Source of the DNA: Chlorops oryzae
Lineage: Eukaryota > Arthropoda > Insecta > Diptera > Chloropidae
DNA length: 64,000 nt
NCBI GenBank assembly: GCA_020466095.1
Contig: CM035806.1
Coordinates: 144,285,920-144,349,919, forward strand
Direction of reading: 5' to 3'
Position 1 is the stretch's first letter. Each line of letters starts with the position of its first letter. Of this stretch, positions 11,306 through 22,817 are shown one piece after another. The notes under the pieces were generated by a model, which saw nothing but the letters and a program-made list of their open reading frames with translations, had not been told where the DNA came from and searched no databases. The position numbers were made by a program, and so were the translations under genes.

Positions 11306-11430
11306 GAGCGTTTAATATTGAATATTCAGGTTTACTGCAGGTAGTAAGAATTTATTATAGTCAATTACACTTATAAATTTGACAAATATACTTTCAACGC
11401 GTGCGATCGCTTTGAAGGTGAGATTGCGAC

Positions 11431-11440
11431 TCGTTCTTCT
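11431..11440. repeat. Target-site duplication, right copy
   Basis: TCGTTCTTCT matches 6001-6010 exactly and marks the 5' boundary of the minus-strand retrotransposon. Confidence 0.75.
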
Positions 11441-11850
11441 TGAGCAAAATTTTTTATTTCTACTGGTTTTTAAAAATTCTCTTCGTGTTAAGTTAATTTT
11501 GAGATTTACATTGGGACACTTGTGAACCATCCTTAGACGAGCCCTGGTCCTGTGTTTCTGTTTTCCTTTTTCAATATTTTATTATTATTATTTTTTTCCC
11601 CAGCAAGTCCGCTTTTGATTACTTTTCTTTCTATCTACATCCATATGCAGCATAGTTGAATGTGTGGCCGAATTGTAGGACACCTCCAATGCGTTTCTTT
11701 GTGACGAAAGGATGCTGAATTTTTTGCCTCTCTTTTCTTTTTTGTTAATTTTTATTTTTACAATTTTTCTTTCATTATCCTTTGCTACTTACGAGGACCT
11801 CAAGTCCGTCAAACAATGAAGTTCGCAAAAACATAATTAAAACTATGAAC

Positions 11851-11990
11851 TATACATGGCGATCCTGCCAGGACTGTTTTATTCCAACTAAACCAAAGAA
11901 CCTTACATGGCGATCCTGCCAGGATTGTTTTATTCCAACTAATCCAAACGACCTTACAATATGAGCAGTTAGGATTTTTTTTTTACATTA
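11851..11990 (+). repeat. Short relative of the 51-bp satellite (about two units)
   Basis: Two copies of the TGGCGATCCTGCCAGGA / TTATTCCAACTAAACC unit are followed by AATATGAGCAGTTAGGATTT and ACATTATTA. This is almost the same tail that closes the large array at 4750. No LTR-like sequence precedes it. The shared 3' flank shows that both arrays belong to one dispersed element with variable repeat number. The roughly 400 bases before it hold no recognised feature. Confidence 0.85.
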
Positions 11991-12371
11991 TTACTCACTA
12001 TGATGCAAAATGGTATGGTTTTTTTTGTACATATGTAGGTAATCATCAAGAGCTTCTGCAGAAATCGTGCGACTAGACTATCCCGAAGGCTATGCATGTA
12101 CTTATTTAGAAAAGTACTGGGAAATGGCAATGCCGATGAAACTTCATATGCCATCGTCAATATTCTCAAATATAAGCACCCTCTCACTATTAAATGCAAT
12201 CATTTGTTGGCACACAAAATGGCTGCTAAAGGATCATAAGGTGCCATTTGCAACAGCTGCTAACCTGGGCCGCTCTGTTATTCTTGGTGCTGCCGATTCT
12301 TAGCGATTGTGAGAGCGGCTTGACAAGTATTGGAAGAGAGATAGGGAAGGAGAGATAGAGACAGAGAAAAA

Positions 12372-12375
<4 letters not shown>

Positions 12376-12446
<71 letters not shown>
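12376..12446. repeat. (GA)n microsatellite
   Basis: About 70 bp of almost perfect AG dinucleotides. The long Ser-Leu frames on the minus strand here are translations of this repeat. Confidence 0.95.
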
Positions 12447-12447
<1 letters not shown>

Positions 12448-13339
12448 CGAAAACATGAATGAATGAATTAAAGAATGAATGAGCAAATGAAGACCAATAT
12501 GACAAAGGCATATTCGAGTGGCCCGCATAGTGATGAGCCATGAAGAAGAATGATGCGTGAAGAGGAGAGAAATGGGGCGAAAGGGTTCAAAAGAGAGCGA
12601 GTGCGAGAGCGAGGCGCGACATTCGCATGCTTGACTGCTCGCATACTTGGACGTTAAAGTCCTTGCCTGCATTGTTATTGAGGTTGTTGTAGTTGTTGTT
12701 GTTGTTGCTCGCGCATTGTTTTCGCATTTTCACAAAATTTTTAATTAAAATCACTAGCGCTCTCTGACTGTGCGGTTGAGGTTTCATGCTCACAACAGCG
12801 ACAGGCAGACAGACAATGGAGCCCCACTTTTATGGCACGGAAGCACGGACATACATATACATACAAAAACATTGTAGAACGAGGCGGCCTAGGATTCCGG
12901 TTTCAACTTGAATGCAACTGAATAGAATTGAAAGTATTTCGAGCCATTATTGATACTCACCAATGTTTTCCAAAGTCTTGGGTTTTTCGGTTGTTTTTTT
13001 TTTTTTTTTTTTATTGCTCATTGGAAGCAATTTTTCACGTGAAAATTGAATGGAAATCAAATTTTTTTTGGCGCTTTTAATTTGATTTCATTGTTTTCCC
13101 TCCCTGTTTTTCATAATAATTTTTTAATACGCTTTGTTTTTTTTTCTTTCCTATTTTTCTGTTTTGAATGCTATTTCCGTTTTCAATTCCATCAAATGCC
13201 ACAAATCAATTTTGGATGCTCTCAATGACTGTAGAATTCATCTTTATTTATTCATTTCCCGCAACGCCAATGTCCCCCGTTCGCCCGTTTGCATGATGAT
13301 TAAAATGAAGAAACTTTAAAGTTAACTTCAGCGTCATTC

Positions 13340-13392
13340 GGTCGATGGGTCTGTGGGTCGATCGGTCGGTCGGTCGGTCGGGCGGTCGATGG
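13340..13392. repeat. (GGTC)n-type tetranucleotide repeat
   Basis: GGTCGGTCGGTCGGTCGG with flanking variants such as GGTCGATGG. A simple tandem repeat with no associated gene. Confidence 0.8.
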
Positions 13393-13733
13393 GCGGGTGG
13401 GTGTTTGACGTTTCACAGGGAAAACTTTTCAGTTTTCGTTGCCGCTGAGTGCTGTCGCTTTTAAGCTACTGCGGACATTGTGTGACGTGAACGGCGGAGC
13501 TACTAGTGGAGTGGAGTTGAGTGTAACGGGAACACGAGGACGGTAATGACAAAACACTTCATCTTCTTCTTCTTCTTTTTGTTCTTGTTCTTCAACTAGA
13601 AGATCTCTCTGCAAGTCAATTTATGTAAATTGCTTTTGTTTGTTGCTCTGGTGCGATTGTATGGTCGCGCAGCTATGCAAATCCCATTTTCTTGGGACAG
13701 CAAATCCCACGAATTCAACTTTTGCTTTGTCTA

Positions 13734-13762
13734 TTCCATTCCATTCCATTCCATTCCATTCC
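13734..13762. repeat. (ATTCC)n pentanucleotide repeat
   Basis: Five consecutive CATTC/ATTCC units. They produce the repeated Ser-Ile-Pro-Phe-His translations in overlapping frames. Confidence 0.85.
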
Positions 13763-14529
13763 ACTTCGTTCCTTTCTTCTTTACTTTTTGTTGTTGTTGC
13801 TTTTCTTCTTTTCATCGTGTATTCTTCGCGTTCAAGCGTTTTGCTCTTCCTCGCTGCCCTGCCATACACTCGGATTAATTGCATTGAGAATTGCGGGCTT
13901 CTGCGGCTGTAATGCAATTTTAAGATTCCAAATCGGGAATTATATTCACTTGTTTTGTCCAAACGAGATTACATCAAATTTCTGAAAAGATTTCTCGCTT
14001 TTTCGTTTGTTTGTTTTATTTTTTGTTGTGTATTTCTTTTATTTTTTATTTTAATACTTATTATTATTTTTTTTTTTTTTGAACTCGCTCTCTTAGTCTT
14101 AGGGGAATTCAAATCATATTTATGGCTTATGATTCCAATTATTAACCTCTTTGCATTTCATCTTGCTTTGATAGATTTGATTTTAGTTTTCTGAAGGATC
14201 AATTTGTTTATTGTGACTTTGTTTTCGTTTTCTTTTTTTAAAGAATTTACAGAAGTTGATCTCTTTTTGCAGTTATTCGCACATGATACATAAGGTACTT
14301 TTGATACAAATACGGCCTATGGAAATAGCCATATCTTGAAAAATTTTCGAAAAAGGTGATTAATAAAATTAATGCATTATTCTGTGATTTATATATTCTT
14401 TTAACATTACAGAGAAAATCTTGCAATATTTTATCAAAAATCACTCAAATAGAAGTAATTCAAGACATAATTAAACTAAGCAATAATATACAAGTAAGGG
14501 TGTTATAGTCAGGTGAGCCTGACAATCAA

Positions 14530-15063
14530 ATACCCGACACATACACACATGTTCAAATAATTTTTAATATCAAGAGGTGGTTTAAGGCCATAAGGGGCCC
14601 CATATGCCGACTTTTGTTAAAATTCTTTATTAAAACCGCCCCTTTGCCACGCCCAATTTTCCAATTTTTTTTTAAATTCTAATCGGAGGCCTTAATTTAG
14701 GCTTAAATTCTAAGTTCCATTGAAATATTTGGAAAATGTCAGACTTTGGGGCAGTTTTTGTGATTTTCGTAACAGACCCTAGTACTGGAGGTACCCCTTC
14801 AAATGGTCCGATCGGTTCCATTCTCCAACTTGTTCTTACTCATGCCCCCGTGAGCACGCATACCAAAGATAGCGCAACTCCTTCGATAAGATAACTGTAT
14901 ACAGACAGACGGACAGACAGACGGACGGACATGTCTTAATCGAATCTCCTGGTGACGCTGATCATTTCTATATATATTTTGTATGGTCTATCTTTACTGG
15001 TTCTGGGTGTTACACACAACCACACAAACGCAATATATCCTCGACCCAGAGTGTGTCGGGTAT
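14530..15063 (+). mobile_element. 534-bp dispersed repeat with ATACCCGACACA inverted ends
   Basis: The perfect 12-base inverted ends are ATACCCGACACA at 14530-14541 and TGTGTCGGGTAT at 15052-15063. Inside lie CCGCCCCTTTGCCACGCCCA, a GACAGACGGACAGACAG-type stretch near 14901-14930, and ATCGAATCTCCTGGTGAC at about 14939. A related copy in reverse orientation lies at about 20617-21275, and a short relative of the GACAGACGGAC stretch occurs near 57865-57915. No transposase is encoded. It resembles the widespread drosophilid-type repeats with GACGGAC cores; the transposon class is not determined. Confidence 0.75.
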
Positions 15064-15324
15064 AAAAACATAAAATACTTACTCTTAAATCAGAACAACG
15101 TTTATTCGCACTCTCAATTAATGCCATGCCATACCTACCCAAGAATGATAGAAAACAAATAGACTGAGTAAATTCGATGCAGTTAAACATTTTAATTTTG
15201 TTATATTTTTTATTTCGTAAAAATCAGAGAAGTTAAGGCTAAGTTATAATCACTTGAAGTGAAGAAAAAATTGCCGCAATATAAGATTCTCATACAAATC
15301 AACATACGAGTTACTGTCCGTGTT

Positions 15325-15990
15325 GGTATGCGTTCGTGTGTGTTTGCTGGAATGACGATGCATTTGATTGCCTTTTACCTGTGTTTAAATACGTACAATT
15401 TGAAGCTCAGTCTCTTTCTGCGCGCGCGGCTGTTCGGTCGTCGGGTTTCGTAGGCCTCGGATCGCGGATCGCAGAGTGCTCGGTGTGTTTAGCTTGTAGG
15501 CAAGTGAGTGAGTTTTTATGCCCACGAGTGCATTGCACTCTAACTTCTCTGCTCGCATCGGTCGCTAAGTGAAGAGAAGTCGTTTGTTTTAGCATATGAA
15601 AAAGCATCGTTAGCAATATGTGGAAAAGGTCAACCACTTTTTTCTTTGTTTATCCGTTATTCCTGTGGTTTCTTTTAACAAAAATATATCCACAAGTTTA
15701 ACAAATGTATATATATGTATATTGGTATGGCCTGTCGTGTGTTTTCACTGCTATCACGATGCACTTGATTGCCTTTTGCCTGCGTTTATGTTTTGCTCGG
15801 TCGTCGGATTTCGGGCTTCGATTGCGGACCGCAGAGTGAACAGTTCGGTTAGTGTTCTAGGCAAGTGTTTTCGTTTTTATGCCTACGCGTGCATTACACT
15901 TTCGTTTCTCTGTTGGCCGCTCGCGAAGTGAATTGAAGAGAAGTCGTTTTCTTCTGCGTATATAAAAAGCATCGTTAGAAATATGTTGAT
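15325..15990 (+). repeat. Tandem duplication of a roughly 385-bp block
   Basis: Two diverged head-to-tail copies begin at about 15325 and 15715. Both contain in order: TGGTATG, ACGATGCA.TTGATTGCCTTT, GGTCGTCGG.TTTCG, GCAGAGTG, AGGCAAGTG, TTTTTATGCC.ACG, AGAGAAGTCGTTT, then AAAAAGCATCGTTAG. Each ends in a TATA-like A/T-rich stretch before GCATCGTTAG, so they may be promoter-bearing modules of a retroelement. No coding potential is convincing. Confidence 0.8.
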
Positions 15991-16460
15991 AAGGTGGTGA
16001 GTCACTTTTGTTTTTCTAGTATTTTCGTTAGTTGTGAAGATTCTTTTAATGAATATAAAAATGAAAATGCATTCTCAATAATGCAATGTTTCTGAATTTT
16101 TTTTTAACGTTTTTAATGGTTCAAGTTGTTAAAATAACAACAACAAAAAACCCACCGTTTTGCACATGGCGTATTCGGCAATTCATGCAAATCATTAAAT
16201 CGGCATCATAGCGCTCTTGGGTATACTTAATTCATTGAGCAGAATTTCTCACCTTGTCTGAGTGTTAGGAGAGCGGCGAAATTAAGAAAGTTTGTTCTCT
16301 AATGTTTTCCATCTCTGCTCTGGTCAAACCGGTTTGTCTTTTTACATCCAGCGTAAGATTTTTGTTTATTTCTAAATAATTTTTCGTTAGTCTTTCATAA
16401 TACATTTTAGTCGCAAAAGTTTTCTTAACTTAAGGCTTATGTTTGTTAGTTATTGCTTAA

Positions 16461-16976
16461 CCCTCTAGCATGTAAGACCGCCCTCAGGCGGGCATCAATA
16501 AAAGCTAAATGGCAGCAAATCCGTTGATATATTTGTATGTCAATATGATTATTAGCATCTGGCAAGTCTCTGAGCACATTTTGAGCGATCACTGAAGTCT
16601 CTGTGACGTTTGGTTGAGTTTTTACAGTCATTTGAATGCGTTAACCAAGAAATTAGCACGTAAAAACTTTTTGTACAATTGTTTTTTTAATTTTCAAACA
16701 ACCAAAACTTTTGTTTTTGTTTGCCGAATCATGTGAAATAATATTTTCTGAGTGATTTGAACCTTCTACTTTCGAATAATTTCTTATTTTATTATATTAA
16801 ATATTTTTTTCGCAAGAATTTTAGAGGGGGCGGTTTTTCGATTTTTTCACCTGGCGGTCGACAGATAATTTTTTTTTGGATTTCAACATCAGATTCGGAT
16901 TCCACGCACCCAAACTATTTTAGAAAAAATTTTTCGTCAAAAAATTTCTAGCCGTTCAATTTTGCATGCTAGAGGG
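16461..16976. mobile_element. 516-bp TTAA-flanked miniature transposon
   Basis: The perfect 12-bp terminal inverted repeats CCCTCTAGCATG and CATGCTAGAGGG are flanked on each side by TTAA (16457-16460 and 16977-16980). A TTAA duplication with a CCC... end is the hallmark of piggyBac-type mobilisation. There is no transposase, so it is a non-autonomous (MITE-like) copy. The pre-insertion site can be read directly as TATTGC-TTAA-GCATTTT. Confidence 0.88.
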
Positions 16977-16980
16977 TTAA

Positions 16981-18561
16981 GCATTTTGGTTTATTGGATA
17001 GCCTTTAATGTTAAATATTTTTATAATTTACATAAAAATAGACATTGTAGTAGAAAAATAGCGAATAAGGAGCTGATTCTTTGTTTTTTTGTGTCGGGTA
17101 TAAAAAGGCTTTCTGTAGTAAAATGTAAAATAAACTTTAATCTGAATCGGAAATGCAATACTTGCGTATATGTACGTAATGTTACAGCCTACTATATGAT
17201 ATAGTCTATATAATCTATATCATTCCAAATAAAATTGCTCATGCGTGGGGTTTTAAACTGAGATTTTCTCCATAGGTTATGAACGCGTCGACCGATTTCA
17301 TCGAAACTGTTATATAATATAATATTATATTCTATCAGTCATCTACACAACCATACAAGCAAATTCTGAAAGTATGATCGAATTTGGTCCGACAATTCTG
17401 GTAGTGAAAGGGTTAACATAAAAAATAAATTTGGGCAGCTTTCTGGCAAAACACACACTTTTAATGGAGGGGGTCCACAACTAGAAATGGTAGCCATTTT
17501 TCTTTTATTCAGCAAAATAAAACAAAACAAAAATTTCACTATAACTTGATATCACATCACAAAGAACACAAAATATAATGTTTTAAAAAAAGTAACACTC
17601 ACCTTTTAACCACGTTTTGCATTCATTAATCGAACTTCGGAAAAAAGGATTATTAGAAATGCTCCTAAATTTTTAGGTTTTGTTTTTCTTGAATAAAAAA
17701 AGTAGGCGTGCTTACGCTTTAGTGTTTGGTAAGATTATTTGTGATTTCCACAACCGGAGCATGTCCAAAACTGGTGACTCTGTCCTACATATACTGTAGA
17801 GCCTGAATAGTGTGAATCTCGGATATTCATACATTCATACTTATGAATGGGCAAAAATAGATTGAAGGTTATGCAACAGATTCCGATAGTATTAAAAAAA
17901 AAAAAAAATATTGTTCCTTACTCCCATTAGAATCAAATTAAGAGAATTTTATAAGTATCTACTTATATAGAAAAGTTGTGCCTCGATAGTGTGAAAAGCC
18001 TCGGTAGAATGAACAGGCCTGGGAAAATTATTTCACTCTATCCAGAGTTGACTGTACGTCCATTTCAAAAGAAAAGCTATTTACATCTATATTCAACGTT
18101 TCTGGCTTTAAAGTTTTCTCATTCTCTTTTTATACATATAATCTTTTTTTTTTTTACTATTATTCTACTTTGGAAATTTATATTTTTCCATTACTATAAA
18201 CCCCCCTCCTATCCCCAACGCAAATTTTCATTATTTTCTTGATTGACTTGAATCGAGTTGCGATTGGAAAATCGCTTCGAATGAAGATTCTAATTGAAGA
18301 TTATTTGAAAGAATTTGCCAACACGTTCTTTAAGTTTTTCCGTATTATGAAAAATGAAATTCTGACCATGATTCTGTCGATGCAACAAGCAACCATTTAA
18401 CGACAGCATTCGAACCTTTCGCCATATTCACTTATCGTGCGCTTCATCAGAAACAGAAGATTGCTTACGGTAAGAAGAAACAGTAGCGCAAGGACTTGTT
18501 TGAACAGGTTCGCATCCCTCGCATTTTCGAGTCATTTCTTATCTTCTTCGACTGCTTTCAA

Positions 18562-18608
<47 letters not shown>

Positions 18609-19815
18609 CGTTCTCACTGTTGTCTCTGTTCCTCTGCACTTCCTTGGTGCCAGGATTTCCGGTAATGCGACATGCCGTGACTATTGCTGCCTACAACTTA
18701 GCCTTAACTTTAGCAATGCTGCGGCTATTCATTCTAGTCAGCTTATAAAGCTTTCCTCAGACTCTCTCTCTCACTCTCGCTCGCTCAGTTTCTATCCATC
18801 CAACTCAAACTATCTTGCTAAGTCTCTTCGAATGCGCTTTGTGTAAGGTTCGTCCTGCTGCTGCTGTTGCTGCTGCTGTTGCTTCTATGGAAGGAATTTA
18901 TTGTCAACAGTCAAGATGGTGTTTGCTAGATAATTAGTGTGAAAATTAAAAGAAAAGTCTTCAGCTCTTGTTATTGTTATTGTTACTGTAACTGGAGTCG
19001 TTGCTATGTTGCCTTTATTGTGCTCTGTGCTCTGTGCTGTTGTTGCTTTGATAATTTATGATACCCGCAAGAGTTGTGGCCCTAAACGGTGTCGACTCCT
19101 TTTCTGTGCGCGCTTATCTCTGTGCACGAATGCTGCACTGCACTCCACTAGGATGTGAACTCGTGTGTTTGTGTGTATGTCAGTGGAAGTGTCAGCGTTA
19201 GTGTCAGTGTGCCTGTGGCCTTATGTGCCAGCTGCTTGCCATTGCTGGCATACTGCAGCTGCATTGCAGTGACTAAGAAAAGTCATCGTCGGCCTGCCCT
19301 GTTGACTTTTGCTGTCCGTTGTTTTTCTTTGAAACTTTTTACTTTTTTTTTTTTTGGAAATTTTTTCCTTGTTTTTATTTTATTTTATTTTATTTTTATT
19401 TTATTTTTTCATTTTCTCTTTTGATTTATGTTTCTTGAATTTTATGTGTCCTGTGAGAGTTTTCGTAGTTTTGTCTAAGAAAACATTTCCGTTTCAATAT
19501 TTATCGATTCAATATGGTGAAGTCTATCACGTTCTTATTTCTTTCCAGTCATAGTGATTCCCTAAAGCTTAATCAATTATCATTCCAAGATTGTGTGCAC
19601 TTTTGGCCACCAATGTTTGACTATTCCAAGAGATATTTAATAGATTAATAGAAATTAAAAAGAGAATGCTTAACAAACCGAGCCTAAAATGCCTTCCAAG
19701 GTAGAGAGAGAGCTAAATAAGAAATAAAGCAAGAAAAATGAACCAAGACAGAAACAATTATCCTACAAAACATCCATAAGATTTCCATGCATATTGAACA
19801 ACAAAAAAGCATCAC
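16981..19815. other. Non-genic DNA
   Basis: Mostly AT-rich with homopolymer runs and a CT microsatellite at 18566-18606. Predicted frames are short or arise from simple repeats. I see no splice-bounded exon with codon bias. Confidence 0.55.
18566..18606. repeat. (CT)n microsatellite
   Basis: About 40 bp of near-perfect CT dinucleotides, which gives the Ser-Leu repeats in overlapping frames. Confidence 0.95.
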
Positions 19816-19817
19816 TA

Positions 19818-20530
19818 CACGGAGAGAAATAAGTTTCCGAAATATAATTGGAACCAATCACATATGTGATTGGAGCCTTGCCCCGATTGCATTATTAATT
19901 GGAGCCAATTACAATATAATTGAAAAATGAAAAATACTAATTGTGCTCAATTACTTATATAATTGCATTTAAATTTATCATATATGTAATTGCGTTCTGA
20001 ATACATATGTAATTACATCTGATTACTTTTACAATTTAAAGCATTGATGCAATTATATATATGATTGTATTTATTTTACAGTTTGTTCTTATATTTCTCA
20101 AATCGTTTATAATTTCGATCGTATATAACGTGTTTGAATTTTCAAAATCCTTAGGCACTCCAAGGGGCAGGTGGACCACGAATATGACGTGGTGGAATAT
20201 ATTCCGCCCAATCGTGGAGAATGCCCCTTTTTATATTGCTATATAGAATGTATTTTAAATTGCAGGGGATCACAAATTTAATTAGACGCAATTATGTATA
20301 TAATTCGATACAATTACATACATCATTGCAGCCGATTATATATTTAATTGGACGGAATTATATATGAAATTGAAATTATTTTTTTTATCATTTGATACAA
20401 TTACATATATAATTGGAGGCAATGAAAAATATAATTGGACGCAATTATGAAAATATAATTGCATCATACCCAATTACATATGTAATCCCTGCAAAATATA
20501 ATTGGGTATGTGATATTTTTTCTCTGCGTG
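19818..20530. mobile_element. 713-bp TA-flanked miniature transposon with internal ATAATTG palindromes
   Basis: The left end is CACGGAGAGAAA and the right end reads CACGCAGAGAAA in reverse complement, so 11 of 12 bases match. TA lies on both sides (19816-19817 and 20531-20532). The interior is packed with short palindromic modules such as CAATTACATATATAATTGG. No coding sequence is present. The ends closely resemble those of the element at 33863-34778, suggesting mobilisation by one transposase family. Confidence 0.8.
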
Positions 20531-20616
20531 TACATTTCAGCTGGAAAGTATGTACCTATTGTTTTAAATATTTTTCAGTTTCGGCTTTGTTTACGCACTA
20601 AAATAATAATCCCATT

Positions 20617-21275
20617 AAACCTGACACACTACGTGTCGCGGGTATATTTTGTTTGTGCGGCGTACTTGGACAACCTGTTGCAGTCGACCATACAGAACAT
20701 GTTTAGAAATGATAAGTGTCACCAGGAGATTCGATTTAGCCATGCTCGACCAGATCGACGTTCGTTTGTCTCTCCATATAAAATTTTTATATCGAAGGAG
20801 GAGTTATGCTGTCATGACGATATTTGGCATTCGTCTTAAGGGGAGAGACATGAGTCAAGAGTCAAAACGGACTTGTTTTTGGGGTGCTCTACTATATCAG
20901 GGTCTCTTATGATACAGGCTAAAATATTCCATTGCGTTCTTTGAAACGTTAGACTATATTGCTCTACTTATTAGTAGGTCTCGCAGGTACTAAGATCTGT
21001 TCCCAGAATCGCTCAAAAATCGGAATTTTTCGAAATAATTGAATAACCAAAATTTTAAAATGTGGGCGTACCAAGAGGGAGGTGTTGAAAAAGTAATTGA
21101 ACCGAAGTCGGCATATGTGGCCCCTTTTAGTCTCGAAAATCTTCATAATACTTTGCCTTCATGGTCGCGGTCTTGCGGACCCAATTTACGAAAAAATAAA
21201 AATAAAAATAAAAATGATTCAAACATCTATAGCTTAACCTTTGCCTTTGCCGGGTATTAAACTTGTCAGACAACC
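20617..21275 (-). mobile_element. Inverted, diverged copy of the ATACCCGACACA-type repeat
   Basis: Read on the minus strand this matches the element at 14530-15063 in order. The left end is near 21275 (TCTGACAAGTTTAATACCCGG); then AATCGAATCTCCTGGTGACA near 20725 and TGTATGGTC; the right end is near 20617 (GTGTGTCAGGTTT). It is more diverged and has small insertions. No coding potential. Confidence 0.65.
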
Positions 21276-22817
21276 ACCATTGGTCATTGATATTTCAATG
21301 TGCTTCGCAATGTGATTTTGTTCGCGTAGCTCAGAGTGATGGTATGCTGATATATTGAAGAGAAGTTATCGAAGGAAAGAGCCCAAACTCATTATCTACT
21401 TAACGCTGGAATATTTGAGGGTCTCCGGGGTTTTTGTTGAACAAATTTGGGTGTGGGGTGTGCTTTTTGTGCGCAGACAGGCATCGTCATCGTGCGATGC
21501 GTTGCGATGCGAGCGAGCGAACCTTTTGCATGCGTTTCTTCTCTCCGAATCGTCGACCACACGAGCCGATAGATGGACGCATGGACACATGGACGCATGG
21601 AGCCATTAACGGATGGGTTGATAGTCAGACGGGACAGCTAGACAGATGGGAAAGGTGGATTGTTGGATGGTTGGATGGCATGCAGGTGTAAATGAAAATA
21701 GCTCGAATCGAATGCACAATCAAGTAAAAATCTGTCCGAATATATCAATGTGCACAATTGAGTACGGCATAACGCATCGTAGATGAGGATCAGTTGTGGA
21801 TGGATGGATGCAAATACTTCGGAGCATCCATTCAGAGTAACGAGAATATGTTGTTGTTGTTGTTGCTGCATATCGCTGTTATTGCTTTAACTGTTGTTTT
21901 TGTTGTGCTTATTGCATTAAGCGGTTTACATTTCATTTACTAATGGTTGCTTAGGGTGCATAAATTCATCGTGCAGAGCCAGCTTCGCTTCGTCCGATCG
22001 TCCGTCTGTCTTTTTGATTAATCTGCATATCGATGATGCTTCGATATTGGTTATGTCATTGAAAAATCCGGATTACAACGTTTCATGTTGTTTGCACGAA
22101 ATGATAAAATTTGCATCCGATGATAGGCTTAAGTGTTTTCATTGTTATCACGCATTGTTTGCACGCCACGGAGACGGATTGAGGGCGAACGGTTGAATGA
22201 TGGGAACATTCGCATATCGTATTGGCATCAGTATGTTCATGCCGCATTTTATAAATGCATTATCAATTCCCAACTTGAAGTGAAGTGAGAACCAACCGTC
22301 TGGGTTCCATTACATTTCAATTTTCCTCGGTTCGGCGAAATCCATTCTCATAAGACTTTTTATAAAAATCTTTCCATTAGAATAGCCAATTGAGACTTTT
22401 GCATTTTCATCGAATTTTGCTTCTGCGTGCCACAAAAAAAAAAATAATAAAATAAACAAAAAAGAAAATATGTTATCAAAAGTTCCAAGAATTTTCTCGA
22501 GATATGAAAGAAATCCAAGGCATTTCTACACGTATGCAAAAAATGTTACAAAACCTCAGCCATGAACATCAACTCTTTAAGTGTTTTCAATGGTTTTGCA
22601 ATATAGATTTTTATTTTGCTTTTAACTATGCCGAAAATTGTTTAATTTTGATTTGAAGTTTTCAGTTTTCAGTTTTCAAATAACGAAGGAATAGAGCAAA
22701 AAACCATTTCATTAGCTTAAAACAATGCATAAAGATACAAAAGAGGACATGTCCGTGACATTGTCTTGATGAAAATTTCATGTTCTTCTGAGCAAACAGT
22801 CTGCCTCTGCCACCGTT
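21276..22817. other. Non-genic DNA
   Basis: Short frames overlap each other with no domain. The stretch near 21560-21680 is a degenerate GGATGG/GGACGCATGG repeat. A TTG trinucleotide run lies near 21850. Confidence 0.5.

Larger units (their letters stand above)
6011..11430 (-). mobile_element. Jockey-clade non-LTR retrotransposon with a nested insertion
   Basis: A 5.4-kb element read on the minus strand. Its 5' end is at about 11430 and its A-rich 3' tail is at about 6011-6035, seen as T-runs broken by G. It is flanked by the same 10-12-base target-site duplication. It has a 5' leader of about 375 bp with two related direct repeats, then ORF1 (gag-like), then ORF2 (endonuclease plus reverse transcriptase), with ORF1 and ORF2 overlapping by 10 bases. 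Removing the 1.09-kb transposon at 7012-8104 leaves about 4.3 kb, a normal full length for jockey-type elements. The long surviving ORFs and intact duplication suggest a fairly recent insertion. Confidence 0.88.
11991..14529. other. Non-genic DNA with microsatellites
   Basis: No supported gene was found. A predicted 78-residue plus-strand frame at 12067-12303 lacks recognisable domains or convincing codon bias. The region holds a GA repeat (12376-12446), a GGTC repeat (about 13340-13392), an ATTCC repeat (13734-13762) and several T homopolymers. Confidence 0.55.
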
